Shown piece by piece: positions 54,957-62,616 of a stretch of DNA of 64,000 bases. The number at the start of each line of letters is the position of its first letter. Within the stretch, counting starts at the first letter, position 1. Both the position numbers and the translations under genes were made by a program. This stretch comes from Acetobacter oryzoeni (GTDB taxonomy: Bacteria; Pseudomonadota; Alphaproteobacteria; Acetobacterales; Acetobacteraceae), in NCBI RefSeq assembly GCF_004014775.2, contig NZ_CP042808.1:124001-188000 (forward strand), written 5' to 3'. The notes under the pieces were generated by a model. That model was not told where the DNA came from. It saw nothing but the letters and a program-made list of their open reading frames with translations, and ran no database searches.

Positions 54957-55994
54957 CTACGGAAGATTTGAGAAGATTTTGCCATGTGAAATATCCAACC
55001 CAAATTGTTCACCTTCGGAAATTTCTGTTGGCATTGGTGTTGTAATATCAAGCGCTTTTTGCGTGGTCTGCACGGCATAATGATACAACCCGTTGGGGTT
55101 GCGGCTGCGAGAAAGGATATGAGCCGCTCCTTTGCCGCGCATAAATTGCACATCGCAAGGACGGATAAATACGGTTGTTTTGCCGTTCTTTTCACTTACC
55201 GGAAACGGCAGGGCATCAGTATCTTCCGGGATAAACTGCCCATTCTGTATTTCCCCCGCAAATTCGAGTGTCTCACCCAAAAATTGCATAACAAATGGTG
55301 TTTGCGGAGATGTGTTGAGCGTATTGGCATCAGCATCCTGCACAATACGGCCATCCTGCATGACCACCAGCCTGTCAGCAATATCCAGAGCTTCCTCATG
55401 GTCGTGCGTAACCAGAATGGTTGTAAGGCCCAACTTGTCATGGAGCTCTCGCAACCAGCGACGGATGGTACGGCGTACAATTGGGTCCAACGCTCCAAAT
55501 GGTTCATCCAACAAAAGCAGCTTGGGTTCTGTTGCAAGGGCACGCGCCAAGGCAACACGTTGCCGCTGCCCGCCCGAAAGCTGATCCGGGCGGGCATCTG
55601 CCAAATGTGGAAGCTGAATAAGTTCCAGCAGATCCTGCACGCGGGCGGCAATAGCTGTGCGATCTGGGCGCTGTTTGCGCGGTAAAACATCCAGCCCAAA
55701 GGAAATATTGCGCGCTACACTCATATGCCTGAACAGTGCATAGTTCTGGAATACAAAGCCAGTTTTACGTTTTGGTAAATCTGCATGACCAATGGGGAGA
55801 CCATCAATCAGCAACTGCCCTTCATAGACCGGAGAGAGGCCACCAATAGCGCGCAGCAAAGATGTTTTGCCTGCACCAGAAGGGCCAACCAACGCAATAA
55901 AGGCGCCGTCTTCAGCTGTCAGATTGATATTGTCCAAAATCTTGCGGGAGGAACCAGGAGCATATTGTGTAAAAGAGTGCAGGTTAACGCTCAT
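54957..55994 (-). CDS. cysA: Sulfate/thiosulfate ABC transporter, ATP-binding protein
   Basis: 345 residues. Walker A is GPSGAGKTS, the Q-loop FVFQNYALFRHM is the CysA type, the signature is LSGGQRQR and Walker B is LLLLDEPFGALD. The C-terminal regulatory domain (about 235-345) is present. It powers sulfate import with CysT and CysW. Its start overlaps cysW by four bases. It is the last gene of the minus-strand operon cysT-cysW-cysA. Confidence 0.93.
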   Translation of the reverse strand: MSVNLHSFTQYAPGSSRKILDNINLTAEDGAFIALVGPSGAGKTSLLRAIGGLSPVYEGQLLIDGLPIGHADLPKRKTGFVFQNYALFRHMSVARNISFGLDVLPRKQRPDRTAIAARVQDLLELIQLPHLADARPDQLSGGQRQRVALARALATEPKLLLLDEPFGALDPIVRRTIRRWLRELHDKLGLTTILVTHDHEEALDIADRLVVMQDGRIVQDADANTLNTSPQTPFVMQFLGETLEFAGEIQNGQFIPEDTDALPFPVSEKNGKTTVFIRPCDVQFMRGKGAAHILSRSRNPNGLYHYAVQTTQKALDITTPMPTEISEGEQFGLDISHGKIFSNLP

Positions 55995-56809
55995 GAAGGC
56001 TGTTTCCTAAAAGAATGCTCAAATAGTGTGCGAAGCAGAACTGTGCTCATGGCACATAGGGCAAGAAGTGCGGCCATGCTGAAGGCCGCTACTGTTTGGT
56101 ATCCATTGTAAAGGGTTTCGATATGCAGTGGCATCGTTTCTGTCACACCCGGAATATGGCCTGAAACAACAGAAACGGCACCAAATTCACCAATGGCGCG
56201 GGCAGTGGTGAGCAGAATGCCAGAGAGGAGTGCCCACCGAGCATCTGGCAGGGTAACTTGCCACAATGTTTGCCAGAAATTTGCACCCAGCAAAAATGCT
56301 GCTTCTTCTGCATCGCGGCCCTGCTGTTCCATATAGGGCATAAGTGTGCGCGTGACGTAAGGGAAGGTAACAAACAGAGTGGCCAGCACGATGCCGGGCA
56401 CAGCAAAGGCAATTTGCATATTATGGGTGGTTAACCAGTTGCCCCACCAGCCTTCCTGCCCAAACAGCAAAAGCCATATCAGGCCGGCAATGACGGGAGA
56501 TACGCTGATAGGCAGTTCTATGAGCATAATGAGAAAACGTTTGCCTGCAAAAGAATATTTTGTCAGGCACCATGCGGCGGCAATACCACCTAGCGTGTTT
56601 GTTATGGTGACAATGACGGTCACAAATGCAGTCAACCAAATGGCGGCCAGAGCATCGGGTTCCAGCAAGGTAGATACAGCAGCATGCATTCCTTGCCTCA
56701 GCGCTTCTGTAAAAATAAGCACGAGTGGCAGCAGAAGCATAAGCAGCACAATAGCGTAACTGCATCCGCACAGAATCAAGCGGCTTATGGAAAAACGTGC
56801 GGTTGTCAT
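55991..56809 (-). CDS. cysW: Sulfate ABC transporter, permease CysW
   Basis: A 272-residue membrane protein with six helices. The EEAAFLLGANFWQTLWQVTLP segment (EAA loop) contacts CysA, and RAIGEFGAVSVVSGHIPG is the CysW/CysT consensus. Coupled to cysT upstream and cysA downstream by 4-base overlaps. Confidence 0.93.
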   Translation of the reverse strand: MTTARFSISRLILCGCSYAIVLLMLLLPLVLIFTEALRQGMHAAVSTLLEPDALAAIWLTAFVTVIVTITNTLGGIAAAWCLTKYSFAGKRFLIMLIELPISVSPVIAGLIWLLLFGQEGWWGNWLTTHNMQIAFAVPGIVLATLFVTFPYVTRTLMPYMEQQGRDAEEAAFLLGANFWQTLWQVTLPDARWALLSGILLTTARAIGEFGAVSVVSGHIPGVTETMPLHIETLYNGYQTVAAFSMAALLALCAMSTVLLRTLFEHSFRKQPS

Positions 56810-57645
56810 TTTGTTTCTTCCATAATCAGCCCGCGTGAGGCGCGCTGGCGCAAGAAGCTTACACCACCAAGGCAGAACAAGGCGGTAAACAGCAGCATGA
56901 CAGCAATAGTGGTGGCACCAGAATAATCGAATTCCTGCAGGCGCATAACAATCAGCAGAGGCGCAATTTCACTGCGGAAAGGCTGATTGCCTGCAATAAA
57001 GATAACAGAGCCATATTCACCAATGCAGCGTGCAAAGGCCAACCCAAAACCGCTTAATGTTGCCGGCAGAATGGCGGGCAGAATGACGCGGTAAAATTTC
57101 TGAAAAGGTGTTGCTCCCAGAAGGAAAGCGGCTTCCTCCACTTCTAATGGAAAGTTTTGCAATACAGGTTCGATGGTACGCACCAGAAACGGAAGGCCCA
57201 CAAACATGAGGGCAATGACAATACCGGTTGGCGTAAAGGCTACTTGTAAACCGGCATGGGCCAGCAGCTTTCCCATCCAGCCATTGGGGCCGTACAAAGT
57301 GGCAAGCGTAATACCTGTTACGGATGTGGGGATAGCAAAAGGCAGATCAATGCACGCATTAATGATTTTGTAGCCCGGCGGACGAAGCCGCACTAATGTC
57401 CATGCCAGCAAAATGCCTAAAGGCAGATCAAGCAAAGCCGCCAACAGCGCACAACCAAAGCTAACCCGAAAGGCCGCAAATACCCTGGCATCATGTAGGG
57501 TTTGCAAAATGGCAGCCGTGCCATCCTGCCAAGGGCGTAAGATAAGGGCCAGCAAGGGCAGAATAACAAGCAATCCTACCCATAAAAGCGTGATGCCAAA
57601 GGTAAGTGGAAAGCCGGGCAGAGTATGGCGGCGCAGAAAAAACAT
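56806..57645 (-). CDS. cysT: Sulfate ABC transporter, permease CysT (CysU)
   Basis: About 279 residues, six helices. EEAAFLLGATPFQKFYRVILP is the EAA loop, and RCIGEYGSVIFIAGNQPF the conserved motif of CysT. First gene of cysTWA. The frame opens at TTG 57651, but ATG 57645 gives the usual N-terminus; neither has a clear Shine-Dalgarno. The binding protein is not in this operon but on the plus strand at 60319. Confidence 0.92.
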   Translation of the reverse strand: MFFLRRHTLPGFPLTFGITLLWVGLLVILPLLALILRPWQDGTAAILQTLHDARVFAAFRVSFGCALLAALLDLPLGILLAWTLVRLRPPGYKIINACIDLPFAIPTSVTGITLATLYGPNGWMGKLLAHAGLQVAFTPTGIVIALMFVGLPFLVRTIEPVLQNFPLEVEEAAFLLGATPFQKFYRVILPAILPATLSGFGLAFARCIGEYGSVIFIAGNQPFRSEIAPLLIVMRLQEFDYSGATTIAVMLLFTALFCLGGVSFLRQRASRGLIMEETK

Positions 57646-58195
57646 AGGCAAGCAGGTAAATCCATCGTAGCGGCACGTTATACGTATGATTTGTTTTGAA
57701 GATGGAATATGCCATGCGGCATACTCTGTGGGTCAAACCATGCTGGGTTTTGAGAGTCTTTCCTTACGCTGAATGTTATTAAAACCTATCCTATCGCTGG
57801 AAATAAAAAAATACGAAAAATGGACGTGTTAAAAATTTTCTGCGATTCTCAGGGGAGATGTCTGCTGATATAAAAATTTTTCCGAACAGGAGTTTTTGGT
57901 TAGATGATTGATTTAACAATAAAAATTAACATGCGTAGATTTTTGTTGTTAAAAAAAATAACCATTCGTGATGGTTTATTATTGCGTGGTTATGTGTTTG
58001 CTCATAATGTCTTTCAGGTGACAACGTAGCAGAATCACAAAGGGTGATGTGCATGTATCCGGTTTGTTTACGAATGTGCTGCACGGCTCGATGTCGTGCT
58101 GCAAAGGCGTTTGAATATGCGCCTATATTCTTTTCCTGATCTGGCCGGATAATCAGTTTGCCGGCTGGGTGTGTTCTTTATCCAGAGGCATTAAA
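57646..58195. promoter_or_regulatory. AT-rich divergent region between cysT and the small ORF
   Basis: About 550 bases without a supported gene. TATGCC-ATGC-GGCATA (57708-57723) is a perfect 6-bp inverted repeat about 60 bases before cysT, and ATACGTAT (57680-57687) is an 8-bp palindrome closer in. AACCAT-TCGTG-ATGGTT (57960-57976) lies midway. The section 57780-57960 is strongly AT-rich. These are candidate sites for a sulfur regulator such as CysB; no canonical site was proven. Confidence 0.45.
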
Positions 58196-58405
58196 ATGCT
58201 GGAATCTCAGATTATCGAAGTGAATGGTACTTTTTTGGGTACTGTTATTTTGGAAGCAGACCGTTCCACACGTCGTTTTTATGCGGCGCATGAAAGCGTA
58301 AAATCTTTACATAACAGCAGATTTACGCAAACGGATAATCCAATCTTGTCTGTTACATGCGTGTTCCGTCGTGGAAGCCAAGGGCGGGGTGGAATGCGCA
58401 CCTAA
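58196..58405 (+). CDS. Small protein of unknown function (69 aa)
   Basis: 69 residues, beginning MLESQIIEVNGTFLG. It is not membrane-spanning, has one Cys and a basic, Gly/Arg-rich C-terminus. ATG 58196 follows AGAGG at 8 bases, and the codons look like those of real genes. It lies between the divergent sulfate genes and the porin, and I do not recognise its family. The N-terminal half (VNGTFLGTVILEAD) looks like a small beta-hairpin. Confidence 0.6.
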   Translation: MLESQIIEVNGTFLGTVILEADRSTRRFYAAHESVKSLHNSRFTQTDNPILSVTCVFRRGSQGRGGMRT

Positions 58406-58541
58406 AAACAGGTGTTTCGTGTATTAAAGCAACCTGCCTGATCTATTAGGCGTATGCAGAAATAAAAGCCTTTCCAAACAGTGTTTTATGTTTTGACAGG
58501 AAGGGCTTCTGCAAGCTAAATAGTTCTCGGTTCGAAATAAT

Positions 58542-58557
58542 ATACGTAAAATCGTAT
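58542..58557. promoter_or_regulatory. Inverted repeat upstream of the porin gene
   Basis: ATACG-TAAAAT-CGTAT, a perfect 5-bp repeat about 70 bases before the porin start codon. It shares ATACGTA with the palindrome upstream of cysT, so the two promoters may share a regulator. Short and possibly due to chance. Confidence 0.35.
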
Positions 58558-58624
58558 TCAAGTAAAACAACAAGTATTTCCCATGTGGGTTAAAAACAAC
58601 CAAAGTGGTTGTTGGGGGCGCTTA

Positions 58625-60292
58625 ATGACTGGTTCCGTTCGCTCTGGTTTTTTGCTGACAACAGCCATATCGGGTCTGTTTTTTCCGTGCGTATTACATG
58701 CAGAAACATCAGAAGCTGAAGTTGCGGCTTTGCGGCGTGAAATGGCCATGATGCGGCGTGATATGCAGGGTGAAATCCACCGCCTGCAAATGCGCGTTTC
58801 ACGATATGAGCATGTTGCACAAAGTAAGGACAACAATGCCAAGGTTGCATCCCGCACTACGCACCCGCACCTTGTGGCTGCTGGGGTGGAGGAGCCTCAG
58901 CCTGTGTTTGCAGAAGAACCTTCAAATCCTGTGCATCATGGCCCCCGCACCGGGGCGGAAGGCCACCCGGCTTTGCCGGAAGGTCCTGTGGCTTCATGGG
59001 CTGAATTCAAGGCTGCTTCAGCAAAGGAAGAAACAGTCCATATTGGTGGCATTCAGGTTGGTTTTCCTAAAGGACGTCCAACCATTGCATCAGATGATAA
59101 AGCCTACGCATTTTCTATTGGCTTGCTAGCTCAGGAAGATGTGGGTGGATTTTTTGGTATGTCCCCACGCAATGGGGAAACCAAAGGTAATTTCAATTCT
59201 TTAACACAGAACGCACGTCGTCTACGGCTTTATCTTTCATGGCGGTATAAAGATTGGGTTGTGAACGTCACACCAGATTTTGGATCCAGCAGTGTTGATG
59301 GAACAGTAGGCTTGTTTGAAGCAAACCTGAATTACACAGGGTTGCGGAATACAACGCTAACAGTTGGGTACTTCCAGCCGCGTATGGAAGAGGAAAGTGC
59401 AGAACGTTCAGGCGCTTTTGAGTTTCTGGAACGTCCTACCATTGTGGATCTGGTGCGTAATCTTGCTGGTGGCGTGGCACGCTTTAGTGTTGGTGGTGAG
59501 CATTACGAAAAACGTTGGCTTGTTTCAGGTTATTTTACAGGCCAAAAGTTTGGGGACCGCTCCAAGGACACCACGATAGTTGATAGCCAGACAGGTGCGG
59601 TTATCCGTGCGGCTGGTCGTCCTTATGTTTCAAAAGACATAGATGTGCATGTAGGTGCCGGTGCAACTTCTGTATTCAAGGTTAATGAAAACAGTAGTGG
59701 TCGCCAGTTGAAATTGTCAGACAATATGGAAGTGCCGCTGGGGGAAACCAGCCTGTTAACATCAGGCGCTCTTACAGATGTTGCGCAAATCTGGGCTGCT
59801 GGGCCACAGTTGGCATTACGCTGGAAGCGTTTTTTGCTGAAAGGTGAATACTACCATATTGGCGTACAGCGTGATCATCAGGCCCAAACTGTGCATCTGC
59901 CTTCCCTTGGGTTTGATGGTTGGTATGTGGCTGCAAACTATACACTTTTGGGAACTCCCCGAGTGTATAGTGAGAAAACGGCAGCATTTACCACACCCGG
60001 TGTAACGTATGACTTTGATCCGGCCACCGGCCACTGGGGCGCGCTGGAAGTAAGTGGGCGCTGGAGTGTGACAGACTTGTACGGCACGGAAAATCAGGGT
60101 GGAGAAGGCGTTAACGGCAACCAGCAAACAGTCTGGCAGGGTGGGTTTAACTGGTATCCTAACCGGCATATCAAGGTGATGTTGGATTACGCACACTTTA
60201 TTGTCACGCGTTCCAAGGGTGTATCTGGTGGCGTTAATCTGTTTGGGCGCGATGGAAATGCAGTTGTTGGCCGCGTGCAGGCGGCATTCTGA
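58625..60292 (+). CDS. OprO/OprP-type anion porin
   Basis: 555 residues. There is a signal peptide (about residues 1-27, ending LHA). Residues 28-65 form a coiled coil of the kind that trimerises such porins, followed by a Pro-rich linker. A 16-stranded beta-barrel domain of the phosphate-selective porin O/P family follows, ending in a C-terminal Phe. It lies directly before the sulfate-binding protein, which suggests it takes up sulfate or other anions rather than phosphate. ATG 58625 follows GGGGG; ATG 58583 would add 14 residues before the signal peptide. Confidence 0.85.
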   Translation: MTGSVRSGFLLTTAISGLFFPCVLHAETSEAEVAALRREMAMMRRDMQGEIHRLQMRVSRYEHVAQSKDNNAKVASRTTHPHLVAAGVEEPQPVFAEEPSNPVHHGPRTGAEGHPALPEGPVASWAEFKAASAKEETVHIGGIQVGFPKGRPTIASDDKAYAFSIGLLAQEDVGGFFGMSPRNGETKGNFNSLTQNARRLRLYLSWRYKDWVVNVTPDFGSSSVDGTVGLFEANLNYTGLRNTTLTVGYFQPRMEEESAERSGAFEFLERPTIVDLVRNLAGGVARFSVGGEHYEKRWLVSGYFTGQKFGDRSKDTTIVDSQTGAVIRAAGRPYVSKDIDVHVGAGATSVFKVNENSSGRQLKLSDNMEVPLGETSLLTSGALTDVAQIWAAGPQLALRWKRFLLKGEYYHIGVQRDHQAQTVHLPSLGFDGWYVAANYTLLGTPRVYSEKTAAFTTPGVTYDFDPATGHWGALEVSGRWSVTDLYGTENQGGEGVNGNQQTVWQGGFNWYPNRHIKVMLDYAHFIVTRSKGVSGGVNLFGRDGNAVVGRVQAAF

Positions 60293-60318
60293 AAAACTGT
60301 TTTGAAGGTCTGATACTC

Positions 60319-61353
60319 ATGAAAAACAAAGCCTTTTCTCTTTCTCGTCGTCGCCTGCTTGTTGGGGCTGCTGCTTTAGGGGGCGGAACCTTCTTGGGTA
60401 TGCATGCTGGGCAGGCACAGGCAGCCTCTTTCAACCTTTTGAATGTTTCTTATGACCCCACGCGTGAGTTGTATGCTGATGTGGACAAAGCTTTTGCAAA
60501 TGTCTGGCATCAGGCACATCCAGAAGACAGTGTCACTGTCAAAACAGCGCATGGAGGATCTGGTGCACAGGCACGTTCTGTTCTGGAAGGTGTACCCGCA
60601 GACGTGGTCACATTAGGTTTGGCCTATGATATTGATTTGCTCGCACAGAAAGGTTTGATTGCATCGGATTGGCAAACACGTCTGCCGCACAATTCTACAC
60701 CATACACGAGCACAATTGTTTTTCTTGTGCGCAAGGGAAATCCGAAAAACATCAAGGATTGGCCGGATCTTGTGCGTGATGGTGTGCAGGTTATTACACC
60801 TAACCCCAAAACCTCTGGGGGTGCCCGTTGGAATTACCTGGCGGCATGGGGATGGGCATTGCACCAGAATAAAGGTTCGGAAGATGCAGCCAAAGATTAT
60901 CTGAAAAACTTGTTTAAGCATGTTCCAGTTTTGGATACCGGGGCACGCGGTGCAACAAACAGTTTTGTACAACGCCACCTAGGTGATGTTTTGTTGGCAT
61001 GGGAAGATGAAGCATTAATGGCTGCACGTGATATCGGGCCAGACCAGTTTGATATTGTTGTACCTTCACAAACCATTTTGGCAGAACCACCTGTTTCTTT
61101 GGTGGACAAAAATGTGAAGGCACATGGCACAGAAGCTGTTGCCAAAGCGTATCTTGAGTTTTTGTTTAGCCCAGAAGGCCAAAAAATTGGCGCCAAACAT
61201 TATTTTCGCCCCGTAGATCCAGCAGTATTGGCGGAATATGGGCAGGTGTTTCCTAAGGTAGAAACCTTTGATGTTGCAAGCCTTGGTGGATGGACAAAGC
61301 TGCAAAAAGACCATTTCTCAAATGGTGGAATTTTTGACAGCCTTTATAGATAA
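60319..61353 (+). CDS. sbp: Sulfate ABC transporter substrate-binding protein
   Basis: A 344-residue periplasmic protein. The N-terminus SRRRLLVGAAALGGG is a Tat-like or Sec signal. LLNVSYDPTRELY, AHGGSGAQAR and NPKTSGGARWNYL are the sulfate-binding loops of Sbp/CysP. It should deliver sulfate to CysTWA encoded divergently. It starts 26 bases after the porin gene and is likely co-transcribed with it. Confidence 0.95.
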   Translation: MKNKAFSLSRRRLLVGAAALGGGTFLGMHAGQAQAASFNLLNVSYDPTRELYADVDKAFANVWHQAHPEDSVTVKTAHGGSGAQARSVLEGVPADVVTLGLAYDIDLLAQKGLIASDWQTRLPHNSTPYTSTIVFLVRKGNPKNIKDWPDLVRDGVQVITPNPKTSGGARWNYLAAWGWALHQNKGSEDAAKDYLKNLFKHVPVLDTGARGATNSFVQRHLGDVLLAWEDEALMAARDIGPDQFDIVVPSQTILAEPPVSLVDKNVKAHGTEAVAKAYLEFLFSPEGQKIGAKHYFRPVDPAVLAEYGQVFPKVETFDVASLGGWTKLQKDHFSNGGIFDSLYR

Positions 61354-61378
61354 TATCTGAGACGTAGGATTTTTGATC

Positions 61379-62431
61379 TTAGATGCTGGATGGCGCTGGC
61401 ATGTATTGCTGGCGCCATGTGCGTGGAGAAACACCACTCCATTTGCGAAAAGCTCTACTAAATGCACTGGTTTCTGAATATCCTAATAATCTGGAAATCT
61501 GGCTGATGTCATATTCTGGCTTTTCCAGTAAACCACAGGCGTGTTTATAGCGTGTGGTTTCCACGAGATCAGAATAAGATATTCCATGATCTGCAAGGCG
61601 TCTTTGCAAAGTCCAGGCCGGCATGTTCATGCGTGCAGCTAATAAGGTAAGGTGCCCACCTTCTGGTAAAATTTCTTCAAGTGCTAACAAAACCTGCTCT
61701 TTAAAAGATACGTACGGATGAGGTGTGCTGTGCCCGTTGCGGGCGAGTGAGATAAGAGATGCTTTTACAATTTCCAGCGTATGCGGTTGTGCATCCGGCA
61801 TTGCGCGTTCCAAACCAATATCGCGGAAAATAAGTGCATTGGTGGGGCGGCCAAAATGAACATTTGCCTGAAAGGCATTTCGGTGTTCGTGTGCCTGTTC
61901 GGGTTGCGTATGTGCAAAATGCACTTCTTCTGGGTGCCACGCAGGCCCTAAAGCATAGCGCAGCACATTGCAGAACATGCCGAGTGTGAGTTCTGCATCT
62001 TGCCGGCGTTCTGTAATGGTTGGATCTGTAATGGCGTATTCAAGCCGCAATAGGTTACCCTGCCGTACAAGGCGCGTGTGCGTGCAGCTTTGATGATACA
62101 TAAAGTGTGTTGCAAGATTATGAATGGCATCTTTTACCGTGGGGGAAAGAAGCGCCACAAACCCGATCAGCCCCAATGTTTGAGGTTGAAACTGCTGCCC
62201 AAACCATAGGCCCAGATTGCCGTGCTGGGTTTCTTTTGCTGCTTCCGTAAACAGGCGGCAATATGCGTTCAGGCTCAGCATATCTGTGGGCAGGGCCAAC
62301 TTGCCCGGAGCCAACCCCGCGCGGCCCGCAATGCGGTCAATATCGCCCCCATGGCTTGTAATAAAGCCTTCTGCGCCAGAAGCGGCGGCGGCCATAACGC
62401 CAGAGGCAGAAAAGGCGGGCAGGGGAGACAT
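61379..62431 (-). CDS. AraC-family transcriptional regulator
   Basis: 350 residues. The N-terminal part (about 20-210) is an arabinose_bd (OruR/ArgR-like) domain. The C-terminal double helix-turn-helix has LTLLAARMNMPAWTLQRRLAD and the second motif ISQISRLLGYSETSAFSRAFRKWSG. ATG 62431 follows AAGGA; the frame is open to 62524. It is divergent from eutB, with 185 bases between, so it is a likely activator of ethanolamine use; the ligand is inferred. It converges with sbp, with 25 bases between. Confidence 0.88.
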   Translation of the reverse strand: MSPLPAFSASGVMAAAASGAEGFITSHGGDIDRIAGRAGLAPGKLALPTDMLSLNAYCRLFTEAAKETQHGNLGLWFGQQFQPQTLGLIGFVALLSPTVKDAIHNLATHFMYHQSCTHTRLVRQGNLLRLEYAITDPTITERRQDAELTLGMFCNVLRYALGPAWHPEEVHFAHTQPEQAHEHRNAFQANVHFGRPTNALIFRDIGLERAMPDAQPHTLEIVKASLISLARNGHSTPHPYVSFKEQVLLALEEILPEGGHLTLLAARMNMPAWTLQRRLADHGISYSDLVETTRYKHACGLLEKPEYDISQISRLLGYSETSAFSRAFRKWSGVSPRTWRQQYMPAPSSI

Positions 62432-62616
62432 TGCAATCCTTTGTCTGAAGCAGGTGTGTAATCTGCGGCCTTCTTTGTGGTGAAATGTTAAAAATATGTA
62501 GCGAGCAGTCAAGTCGCAAATCATTTCTCTATGATATCATTCCGAAATAGATATAATTTGAATGCATGCAGAAAGTGAATCACATCTCTTTCGCGCGTAG
62601 CTAAGGAGTTCCTGCA
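62432..62616. promoter_or_regulatory. Divergent promoter region between the AraC-type regulator and eutB
   Basis: 185 bases. It contains a perfect 10-bp palindrome ATGATATCAT (62531-62540), about 80 bases before eutB. No B12-riboswitch (no B12 box) was recognised. The AraC-type regulator probably binds here. Confidence 0.4.

Noticed and set aside
62432..62616. Possible cobalamin riboswitch before eutB
   Set aside because: No B12 box or long structured leader is visible in the 185 bases.
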